A stretch of 64,000 nucleotides of DNA, from contig NZ_JADJNP010000002.1 in assembly GCF_016714275.1 (NCBI RefSeq), forward strand, positions 62,001 through 126,000, read 5' to 3'. The notes beneath the pieces are model-generated. The model saw only the letters and a program-made list of their open reading frames with translations. It had not been told where the DNA came from and did no database searches. Below, piece by piece: positions 21,695 through 28,613 of this stretch (position 1 is its first letter; each line of letters starts with the position of its first letter). The position numbers were made by a program, and so were the translations under genes. This DNA is from Tessaracoccus sp. (lineage in GTDB: Bacteria > Actinomycetota > Actinomycetes > Propionibacteriales > Propionibacteriaceae).

Positions 21695-22341
21695 CGCGTC
21701 ACCGTCGATTCGGTGCTCACCGGGACGAACGGCATGCCCGACAGGATGTCGTCAGCGGTCAGCATCGTCGGCGTTCCGGTGACGAGCGTCCACAGGCGCG
21801 ACGCCGCCCAACCCAGCGGCTTCTGCAGCACGCGCGACAACACTTGAATGGCGAGCCAGCCCGCAAGGCTGAACAAGAAGGCCGCCCAGAATGTGGCGCC
21901 GTACGCCACCATGATGCCCAGCACGAACACCAGGAACGCCCACGCCTGCAGCCCCCGCCCGATCAGCATCCCGATGTGCGGAAGGATCGTCGCGAAGTTG
22001 AACACGAGCGGCGCCGTCGCCGTCAGGGCGACGACGATCAGCGGGAGCAGCGGCAGCGGCCGCTGCGTGACGATCGACCCGAACGTCCACGTCACGACGG
22101 CCTGCAAGACGTACAGCAGCCCGAACATGACGATGCTGAGCAACATGCTGACCACCAGGCGGATGCCGTGCACGCGGTTCACCAATAGTACGGCGATGTG
22201 CCCAAGAACGGTCGACGCCCCCGCGAGCGCCGCGACGCCAAGCGCGGGCTCCAACATCTCAGCCGCCGTCTTGTCGACGCCGTCGAACAGGTTCGGGTAC
22301 AGACGCAGCGCCTCCCCGAGCAGTTCCCAGACCTCAGCCAT
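21691..22341 (-). CDS. Polytopic membrane protein of unknown function
   Basis: A 216-residue protein with about four to five membrane segments (around 35-60, 65-90, 98-120, 128-165) and a Pro- and Thr-rich C-terminal tail. No family is recognised with confidence; the spacing of segments loosely recalls Yip1-type proteins. The ATG at 22341 is chosen over an in-frame start nine codons upstream because a TAGGCT box ends seven bases before it. It heads the membrane protein/hydrolase/response regulator unit. Confidence 0.62.
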   Translation of the reverse strand: MAEVWELLGEALRLYPNLFDGVDKTAAEMLEPALGVAALAGASTVLGHIAVLLVNRVHGIRLVVSMLLSIVMFGLLYVLQAVVTWTFGSIVTQRPLPLLPLIVVALTATAPLVFNFATILPHIGMLIGRGLQAWAFLVFVLGIMVAYGATFWAAFLFSLAGWLAIQVLSRVLQKPLGWAASRLWTLVTGTPTMLTADDILSGMPFVPVSTESTVTR

Positions 22342-22348
22342 GCGCGCC

Positions 22349-22354
22349 AGCCTA
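22349..22354 (-). promoter_or_regulatory. Candidate -10 box, leaderless promoter
   Basis: TAGGCT on the minus strand, seven bases before the ATG at 22341. It would drive the membrane protein/hydrolase/response regulator unit. No clear -35. Confidence 0.4.
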
Positions 22355-22493
22355 GTGGCCCGCCGCACCTAGATGCACCGGTACGCGGCGCCATGCGGGC
22401 GATTGACGTCGTTGTCGTCGGTCGACGTAGTGCCCCGCAATGACTCCCTCCTCCGCCTTGTCGCTCATCCCGCCTGACCCCGCGTCCTGATCG

Positions 22494-22507
22494 GCACCTT
22501 TAGGTGC
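22494..22507. promoter_or_regulatory. Palindrome, possible operator
   Basis: GCACCT-TT-AGGTGC, perfect six-base arms. The position between two divergent genes fits a regulator-binding site, but no regulator is assigned. Confidence 0.3.
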
Positions 22508-22590
22508 GACAGACCACTAGCCCTGCGTTCCTGTTCCCCATATATCTGGGATAGTAATCCGGCCTGGCAGAGCGGAGACCTGTCGAACAG

Positions 22591-22614
22591 GGCGCACGCG
22601 TTGGGGCGTGCGCC
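22591..22614 (+). promoter_or_regulatory. Leader hairpin before the secreted-protein gene
   Basis: GGCGCACGC and GCGTGCGCC form a perfect nine-pair stem around a six-base loop. It ends about ten bases before the AAGAAGG ribosome site of the gene at 22641. It may stabilise the message or control translation. Confidence 0.45.
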
Positions 22615-22640
22615 AGCGACGTCCAAGAAGGATGGTGTCG

Positions 22641-23426
22641 ATGATGAAACTCCGATGGAAGGTGCTCGGCGCGCTGGTTCTCAGCGGGGCGCTCGGGCTC
22701 ACGGCAAGCCCCGCCTCCGCAGCTCCGGAGCACGGCCACTCCCCCCAAGCTTACGTTTGCAAGGGCGGGGAGATCCCGTCTGGGACGTACTCCCGCATCA
22801 CGGTGAAGGGCGCGTGCGAGGTGGCGCCCGGGGCCACGATCACGGTCAAGGGCAACATCGACATCAGGGCAGGCGCCATGCTCGATGCCCAGAGCGCGCC
22901 CTCGACGATTACGGTACACGGCGGCATCACCAGCGGCCGGAGCGCGTTCGTGGGGCTCGGCTGCCAGGCAGCGAAGTACACAGGCAACTCGGCCCACCCC
23001 TGCGCCTCCGACCCCGAGGAGGGCCAGTCGCGCATCACGGTGAAGGGCAACGTGACCCTGATAAAGCCCTCGGCCGCGCTGATCAACGGCGTGTCGCTGC
23101 GCAACCTCACGGTGCTCGGCGGCGGGTCCTACGAGATCCCGTGGTCTATCAAGAACAACACAGTCCGCGGCAGCGTGGTCATCGCGGGCCAGAACACATG
23201 GTGCATCGGGATCATGTTCAACAAGATCTCTGGGGACCTATTGGTGGCCGACGTCACCCTCGATGACCCGACGACCGAAGGCGGCGAAAACGAGGACAAG
23301 ACCTACATCGTCCGCAATGAGATCGGCCGCAACGTCGTGTGCACGCACATCACCCATGGCATCACCGGCTACGGCAACACCATCGGGCGGCGGGCACTCG
23401 GTCAGTGCTCGGTGCTGGCCGGCTGA
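22641..23426 (+). CDS. Secreted beta-helix-like protein with ITVKG repeats
   Basis: A 261-residue exported protein. The first 31 residues are a signal peptide (MMKLRW..., hydrophobic core, cleavage likely after SPASA). The mature part has short repeated strands of the form (S/T)xITVKG, seen four times (SRITVKG, TITVKG, TITVHG, SRITVKG), and Gly/Asn-rich turns such as NNTVRGSVVI, which suggests a right-handed beta-helix or polymer-forming fold. At least five Cys in the mature part could form disulfides. The start at 22641 is chosen because AAGG lies nine bases upstream; ATG at 22632 and 22644 are alternatives. It ends nine bases from the convergent aroB stop. No enzyme motif is visible. Confidence 0.75.
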   Translation: MMKLRWKVLGALVLSGALGLTASPASAAPEHGHSPQAYVCKGGEIPSGTYSRITVKGACEVAPGATITVKGNIDIRAGAMLDAQSAPSTITVHGGITSGRSAFVGLGCQAAKYTGNSAHPCASDPEEGQSRITVKGNVTLIKPSAALINGVSLRNLTVLGGGSYEIPWSIKNNTVRGSVVIAGQNTWCIGIMFNKISGDLLVADVTLDDPTTEGGENEDKTYIVRNEIGRNVVCTHITHGITGYGNTIGRRALGQCSVLAG

Positions 23427-23435
23427 GCCGAGCGG

Positions 23436-24512
23436 CTATCCGCGGCTGAGCTCCGCATAGGCGCCCTCGAGCAACCGCTCGGGGGCGTCGTCGATGATCC
23501 GCGGCGCGCCCTGCGCCGTCAAGCCGACAAGGCGCAGGGTGTTCCCGCGTGCCTTCTTGTCCAGGCTCATCACCGGGCGCAGCTCGGCGAACGGAGCGTC
23601 GTAGGACAGCGGCAGCCCCAGACCGCCGAGCAGCTCGTCGTGCAGCGCGACGAACGAAGGGTCGAGGCCCAGCAGGTCGCGAGAGACCCGTGCGATCCAC
23701 GCCATGCCCACTGAGATCGCCTGGCCGTGCCGCCACGTGTAGCCGGCGTGGCGCTCGATCGCATGACCGAGCGTGTGCCCATAGTTCAGCGCCTCGCGGC
23801 CGACATCCGATCCCTTCGAGGTCGATTCGGTGAAGTCGGCCGCCACGACCCGCGCCTTGACAGCGACCGCGCGCGCGACCAGTTCCGCGAACCGCGCGCT
23901 GCCGACGTCGCGGGCATCGGACAAGTCCGAGGTGGCGAGTTCGAGAATGGCCGGGTCGGCGATGAAGCCGCACTTGACCACCTCGGCCAACCCCGACGAC
24001 ACCTCCTCCGGCGCCAGCGACCCCAGCAGCGATAGGTCGCACAACACAGCCTTGGGCTCGTAGAACGCGCCGACGAGGTTCTTGCCCGCGGGCAGGTTGA
24101 TGCCCGTCTTGCCGCCGACGGCGGCATCGACCATGCCGAGCACCGACGTCGGCATGCTCACGTAGTCGACGCCGCGCAGCCAGCTGGCGGCGACGAAGCC
24201 TGCGAGGTCGGTCGTGGTTCCACCCCCCACGCCGACGATCACGTCGCTGCGCGTGAAGCCGGCGTCGGCCAGCGCGTCCCAGCAGTCGGCCAGCACCTGG
24301 GGCGTCTTCGCCGCCTCCGCGTCCGGCACCGGGATCAGCGTCACAGGCCGGTCGACGAGGTTGGCGACGGTGACCGCGAGGCCGGGAAGCGTCCCCGGGT
24401 GAACGATGGCCACCCGTGACGCGCCCTGGACGAAGTCTGGGAGCCGCCGAAGCGCGCCCGGCTCGATGAACACGTCGTAGGGCCCCAGTTGGGAGTCAAC
24501 ACTCACCTTCAC
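23436..24512 (-). CDS. aroB: 3-Dehydroquinate synthase
   Basis: Second step of the shikimate pathway, cyclising DAHP with NAD and a divalent metal. The protein has 358 residues. Conserved features are the GVGGGTTTDLAGFVAA nucleotide loop, the PTSVLGMVDAAVGGKTGIN region, the metal ligands in GLAEVVKCG and NYGHTLGHAIE, and HGQAISVGMAW. The start is GTG at 24512, overlapping the aroK stop as GTGA. It is the last gene of the run that begins near 31899. Confidence 0.97.
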   Translation of the reverse strand: MKVSVDSQLGPYDVFIEPGALRRLPDFVQGASRVAIVHPGTLPGLAVTVANLVDRPVTLIPVPDAEAAKTPQVLADCWDALADAGFTRSDVIVGVGGGTTTDLAGFVAASWLRGVDYVSMPTSVLGMVDAAVGGKTGINLPAGKNLVGAFYEPKAVLCDLSLLGSLAPEEVSSGLAEVVKCGFIADPAILELATSDLSDARDVGSARFAELVARAVAVKARVVAADFTESTSKGSDVGREALNYGHTLGHAIERHAGYTWRHGQAISVGMAWIARVSRDLLGLDPSFVALHDELLGGLGLPLSYDAPFAELRPVMSLDKKARGNTLRLVGLTAQGAPRIIDDAPERLLEGAYAELSRG

Positions 24513-25009
24513 AGGACCGCTCCGCGCTCGGCAGCGAGCTGGTCGGCGACCTCGGAGGAGCCTCGGCCGTCGGTGTCGATGATCTGCGTCGAGACCGCCT
24601 CGTAGACCGGCGTACGCTCGCGCAGCAACTCGATCAGACGCGCGCGCATGTTGCCCATCAGCAGCGGGCGGGCGGTGTTGAGGCCGACGCGGCGGCTGGC
24701 CTGCCCGATGGAGACCTTCAGCCAGATCACGTCGTGGCCCACGAGCGCCTCGCGGATCGCCGGGTTCATCACGGCCCCGCCGCCGAGCGCGACCACGCCC
24801 TCGGCAGCGACCAGGTCGATGGTCGCGCGCTCCTCGAGCTGGCGGAAGTGCGCCTCGCCCTCGTCCGCGAAAATCTCCGCGATGGGCTTACCCGCCTCTC
24901 GCTCGATCACGGCATCGACGTCGACAAACGACAGCCCCAGCCGACGCGCCAGACGCTTGCCGACCGTGGACTTCCCCGCCCCCGGGGCGCCGATCAGGAC
25001 GACGCTCAT
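24509..25009 (-). CDS. aroK: Shikimate kinase
   Basis: Phosphorylates shikimate with ATP. The protein has 166 residues. The P-loop is GAPGAGKST (8-16); FVDVDAVIE binds shikimate, and FADEGEAHFRQLE and ALGGGAV follow as in the family. Arg in ARPLL belongs to the lid. It overlaps aroC upstream (ATGA) and aroB downstream (GTGA). Confidence 0.96.
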   Translation of the reverse strand: MSVVLIGAPGAGKSTVGKRLARRLGLSFVDVDAVIEREAGKPIAEIFADEGEAHFRQLEERATIDLVAAEGVVALGGGAVMNPAIREALVGHDVIWLKVSIGQASRRVGLNTARPLLMGNMRARLIELLRERTPVYEAVSTQIIDTDGRGSSEVADQLAAERGAVL

Positions 25010-26211
25010 CGGCCGACCGCCAAGCCGCGGGCCGCGACGTCGGCGAGGTAGGACTCGTAATTGCGGCGGGTCTCGCCCACCGAGTCGCCGCCGAACTTCT
25101 CAAGCGCGGCCTCGGCGAGGACCAGCGCCACCATCGCCTCCGCGACGACACCGGCCGCGGGGACAGCGCAGACGTCGGAGCGCTGATGGTGCGCGGCCGC
25201 AGCCTCGCCCGTCGAGGTGTCGATGGTGCGCAGCGCGCGGGGAACGGTGGCGATGGGCTTCATCGCAGCCCGGACGCGCAGCACCTCGCCGGTGGACATG
25301 CCGCCCTCGGTGCCGCCGGAGCGGTGCGAGGCGCGCACGACGCCCGCCTCGGCGGGCAGGATCTCGTCGTGGGCCAGCGAGCCACGGGTACGGGCCAGCT
25401 CGAAGCCGTCGCCGACCTCGACGCCCTTGATGGCCTGAATCCCCATGAGCGCGCCGGCCAGCCGTGCGTCGAGGCGGCGGTCGCCCTGGATGTGCGAGCC
25501 GAGACCCGGGGGCAGGCCCCAGACGACGACTTCGACGACGCCGCCCAGCGTGTCGCCGTCACGGTGGCAGGCATCGACCTCCGCCTGCATCGTCGCGGAG
25601 GCCTCGGCGTCGAAGCATCGTACGGGGTCCTCGTCGATGGCGGCGAGGTCGTCGAGGGTCGGGAGCTCCGCGCGCGTGGCGCGCACCGGCCCGAGCTCGA
25701 CGACGTGGCTGAGCAGGGACACGCCCAGCGCCTGCTTCAGGAAGGCCTGCGCGATGGTGCCCAGCGCGACGCGCGCCGCGGTCTCCCGAGCCGAGGCGCG
25801 CTCGAGGATCGGGCGGGCCTCGTCGAAGTCGTACTTCTGCATGCCCGCGAGATCCGCGTGGCCGGGGCGGGGGCGGGTCAGCGGCGCGTTGCGCGCCTGC
25901 TTCGCCAGCACCTCCGCATCCACCTCGCCAGGCGCCATGACCTGCTGCCACTTGGGCCATTCGGTGTTGCCTACCTGGATGGCGATCGGCGAGCCCAGCG
26001 TCTCCCCGTGGCGGAAGCCCGCGAGCAGCGTCACCTCGTCGGCCTCGAACTTCATCCGCGCGCCGCGCCCGACGCCCAGCCGACGGCGGCGCAGGTTCTC
26101 CGCGATCTCCGGCACGCCGACCTCGACGTGGGCGGGGATGCCCTCCATGGTCGCGATCAGGGCTTGGCCGTGCGATTCGCCGGCGGTGAGGTAGCGGAGC
26201 ATGACCGACAT
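25006..26211 (-). CDS. aroC: Chorismate synthase
   Basis: Converts EPSP to chorismate using reduced FMN. The protein has 401 residues. Signature blocks are GESHGQALIATMEG, the GRGARM segment, RPRPGHADLAGMQKY, SARETAARVALG, SHRSGGTEGGMSTGE and HQRSDVCAVPAAGVV. Two ATGs are possible, at 26211 and 26202; relatives usually begin MLRYLTAGESHG, which is the second, so the start is uncertain by three codons. It lies four bases after aroE. Confidence 0.96.
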   Translation of the reverse strand: MSVMLRYLTAGESHGQALIATMEGIPAHVEVGVPEIAENLRRRRLGVGRGARMKFEADEVTLLAGFRHGETLGSPIAIQVGNTEWPKWQQVMAPGEVDAEVLAKQARNAPLTRPRPGHADLAGMQKYDFDEARPILERASARETAARVALGTIAQAFLKQALGVSLLSHVVELGPVRATRAELPTLDDLAAIDEDPVRCFDAEASATMQAEVDACHRDGDTLGGVVEVVVWGLPPGLGSHIQGDRRLDARLAGALMGIQAIKGVEVGDGFELARTRGSLAHDEILPAEAGVVRASHRSGGTEGGMSTGEVLRVRAAMKPIATVPRALRTIDTSTGEAAAAHHQRSDVCAVPAAGVVAEAMVALVLAEAALEKFGGDSVGETRRNYESYLADVAARGLAVGR

Positions 26212-26215
26212 TGTG

Positions 26216-27031
26216 TCAGAGAGCCGCGCGCCTGCTCATCTCGCGACCGGCTGCCGAGCGGGCCAGCTCGAAGGTGACCTGGTGGCCGGTCAGCAGGAAG
26301 AACTGGTCGACGGCCTGGCCCGCGAGCAGGTCGAGGCCGTTCAGGCGGATGCGCCCCTCGCGCTGCGCGGCGGCACCCAGCGGCGTCGGCCACGGGTCGT
26401 AGACGACGTCGAACACGATCCTCGTGCGCGCCGCCAGCTGGTCCGCGTGCGGGGCCGTCGCCGCGACGGGGACGGTGTTGGCGACGAGATCGACGGCACC
26501 GGGATCCGTGCCCAGCGGCAGCACTTCCGCCTCAAGGCCGAGCATGCGCGCCAGCGCGATCACGCCCGCGGCCCGCTCCGGCGCGCGCGCGAGCACGACA
26601 ACCTGGCGGGCCTCCAAACCGGCGAGCGCAAGGACGATGGACTTCGCCGTCGCCCCGTTTCCCACCACCGCGACGCGGCGCGGCGCATCCAGGCCGTGCG
26701 CGCGCCACGCGCGGACGAAGCCAGGGACGTCGGTGTTGTGCACGGAGACCCGATCGCCGAAGACGAGCGTGTTGCCGACGCCCAGCAAGCGCGTCGGCTC
26801 GTCGGGCTCCCCGAACGCGACGGCGGCCTCCTTGTGCGGCGCGGTGACGCTCAGCCCCGCCCACTCGGGATCGTACAGCCGCGCACGCACGAATCCGCCG
26901 AACTCCTCCGTGCCGACCGTGTAGGCCTGGTAGTCCCAGTCGAGGCCGACCGCCGCGTAGCCCGCGCGATGGATGACGGGCGAGAGCGAATGGCCGGCAG
27001 GATCGCCGACGACGCCCGCGCGCCTCAGCAC
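26216..27031 (-). CDS. aroE: Shikimate dehydrogenase
   Basis: NADPH-dependent reduction of 3-dehydroshikimate. The protein has 271 residues. GDPAGHSLSPVIHRAGY binds substrate, SVTAPHKEAA carries the catalytic Lys, NTDVPGF follows, and VVGNGATAKSIVLAL is the dinucleotide loop (Gly-x-Gly-x-x-x-Ala replaced by GNGATA). GLDLLAGQAVDQFFLLTG closes the domain. The start is GTG at 27031, seven bases inside the mltG end; family similarity begins there. Its substrate class (shikimate rather than quinate) is inferred from the aro neighbours. Confidence 0.9.
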   Translation of the reverse strand: MLRRAGVVGDPAGHSLSPVIHRAGYAAVGLDWDYQAYTVGTEEFGGFVRARLYDPEWAGLSVTAPHKEAAVAFGEPDEPTRLLGVGNTLVFGDRVSVHNTDVPGFVRAWRAHGLDAPRRVAVVGNGATAKSIVLALAGLEARQVVVLARAPERAAGVIALARMLGLEAEVLPLGTDPGAVDLVANTVPVAATAPHADQLAARTRIVFDVVYDPWPTPLGAAAQREGRIRLNGLDLLAGQAVDQFFLLTGHQVTFELARSAAGREMSRRAAL

Positions 27032-28155
27032 TGGCCGCGGTCTTTGTTGGCCGCGCACCACGCCTGGAATATCTTCTTGTTGGCGTTGTGCTCCGCAAGG
27101 GTTGAGGCAAACCGTGTCTCTCCCGTGTCGAGATCGACGGTCACGAAGAACAACGCGTCGCTGTCCGCCGGGCTGAGCGCGGCCTCCAGGGCGGTCTCGC
27201 CGGGGTTGCTGATCGGGCCGGGGGGCAGGCCCTCGTGGCGGTAGGTGTTGTACGGAGACTTGCTCTTGCGGTCCTCCGCGGTCGTGGTGACCTTGCCCGT
27301 CTTCCCGACGGCGTAGTGGACGGTGGAGTCCATCTCGAGCTTCATGCCCTTCTCGAGACGGTTGTAGATGACCGCGGCGACCATCGGCTGGTCTGCCGGC
27401 TTCGTGACCTCCGCCGCGATGATCGACGCGACCGTCACGACCTCGAACGGCTTGACCTTGAGTTCCTTGGCCCGCCCCTCGAGGGACAGCTTCTCCGCGA
27501 TCTTCTTGTACTGCTTGATCTGGCCCTTCAGCACGTCCGCCGCCGCCGGCGGCTCCGCCACGACATAGGTCGACGGGAACAGGAAGCCCTCCAGCTTATT
27601 CTTCGCGTACTTCGGGAGGCCGAGCTTCTCGGGCGTCTTCGCCGCCTTCTGCATGTCCTTCGCGGTGAGCGCGATACCCTTGGTGTTGGTGTCCATGATC
27701 GTGAACTGCTCCGCCACGGTCGTTCCCTCCGGGAACGTGATCTCGAGGCGGATCTGGTTGTCGGGGTCGAGCAGCATCCGGAAGGCGACCTCCGCGGGGA
27801 GTTCCTTCGGGAGGCGGTAGCGGCCGGCCTTCAACTCCGGCCACTTGCCGCTCTCCTGCGCGGCCTTCCGGAAGGACTTGGTGGACTTGACCACGCCCGC
27901 CTCGGTCAGGATGTCGCCGACCTGCGTCTGGCTGGGGCCGAGCGGAATCAGGACCTCGACGCGCTCCTCGGTGCCCTCGCCGATGTAGTCGTCGGCCGTG
28001 CGCCAGGACATGTACATGCCGTGGGCCTTCGAGTAGACGAACCAGCCGCCGCCGATCAGGACGGTTGCCGACAACAGCACGGCGAACGCGCTGCGCGCGA
28101 CGTAGCCGATCTTGTGCCAGTCCAGCTTGTCGTTGTCCACGAACCTGCGACTCAC
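27025..28155 (-). CDS. mltG: Endolytic murein transglycosylase MltG
   Basis: Cuts nascent glycan strands and sets peptidoglycan strand length at the membrane. The protein has 376 residues: a cytosolic N-terminus, one membrane segment (about 22-42), a LysM-like part (about 65-125) and the YceG catalytic domain. The catalytic Glu is in VASIIAAEVTKP; VAAVIYNRLEKGMKLEMDSTVHYA and YNTYRHEGLPPGPISNPG are characteristic. The GTG at 28155 overlaps the ruvX stop as GTGA. Adjacent ruvX and aroE are the usual actinobacterial neighbours. Confidence 0.95.
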   Translation of the reverse strand: MSRRFVDNDKLDWHKIGYVARSAFAVLLSATVLIGGGWFVYSKAHGMYMSWRTADDYIGEGTEERVEVLIPLGPSQTQVGDILTEAGVVKSTKSFRKAAQESGKWPELKAGRYRLPKELPAEVAFRMLLDPDNQIRLEITFPEGTTVAEQFTIMDTNTKGIALTAKDMQKAAKTPEKLGLPKYAKNKLEGFLFPSTYVVAEPPAAADVLKGQIKQYKKIAEKLSLEGRAKELKVKPFEVVTVASIIAAEVTKPADQPMVAAVIYNRLEKGMKLEMDSTVHYAVGKTGKVTTTAEDRKSKSPYNTYRHEGLPPGPISNPGETALEAALSPADSDALFFVTVDLDTGETRFASTLAEHNANKKIFQAWCAANKDRGQC

Positions 28156-28613
28156 GTTGCCTCCCTCGGTGCCGGCTCCCCCGCCGGGGTTCCGACGCGC
28201 TCCTCCAGGTCGAGCGCCCGCTGCAGGATGTCGACCGCCGCGGCTTGATCGATCACCTGCCGCTGCTGCTTCGCGCGGCGCCCGGCTGAGCCCAGACTAC
28301 GCGATGCCGAGACGGTGCTCATCCGCTCGTCGACCAGCCGCACGGGAATCGGGGCGACGGCCCCTGCCAGCGCGGCCGCCTTCGCAAGCACGTACTCGGC
28401 GGCCAGCGCCCGCTCGCCGGACAGCGTCAGCGGGAGCCCGACGTAGATCAGGCCGGGCTCGTACTCGGCGACGATCGCGGCGAGGCGGCGCAGCTCGTCG
28501 GGGCCGGCCTGCACGGTCTCGACCGGGTAGGCGAACGACGTGCCCTCGTTGGCCGCGGCCACGCCGATGCGCGCCTTGCCCCAGTCGAGCCCGAGGCGGA
28601 CGGTGTCAGCCAC
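28152..28613 (-). CDS. ruvX: Pre-16S rRNA nuclease RuvX/YqgF
   Basis: RNase H-fold protein that processes the 5' end of 16S rRNA. The protein has 153 residues. LGLDWGKARIGVAAA carries the first acidic residue (Asp where many relatives have LDxGxxRIG), VGLPLTLSGERA the second strand, and LVDERMST the third catalytic acid; DQAAAVDILQ ends the fold. The start GTG at 28613 overlaps the alaS end by eight bases. It is essential in several bacteria. Confidence 0.92.
   Translation of the reverse strand: MADTVRLGLDWGKARIGVAAANEGTSFAYPVETVQAGPDELRRLAAIVAEYEPGLIYVGLPLTLSGERALAAEYVLAKAAALAGAVAPIPVRLVDERMSTVSASRSLGSAGRRAKQQRQVIDQAAAVDILQRALDLEERVGTPAGEPAPREAT

Larger units (their letters stand above)
22342..22640. 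other. Divergent intergenic region, 299 bases
   Basis: It separates the leftward membrane-protein unit from the rightward secreted protein. It contains the -10-like box next to 22341, a 14-base palindrome at 22494-22507, a CCCATATATCTGGG dyad around 22540-22553 and a nine-pair hairpin at 22591-22614. No coding potential is seen. Confidence 0.6.
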
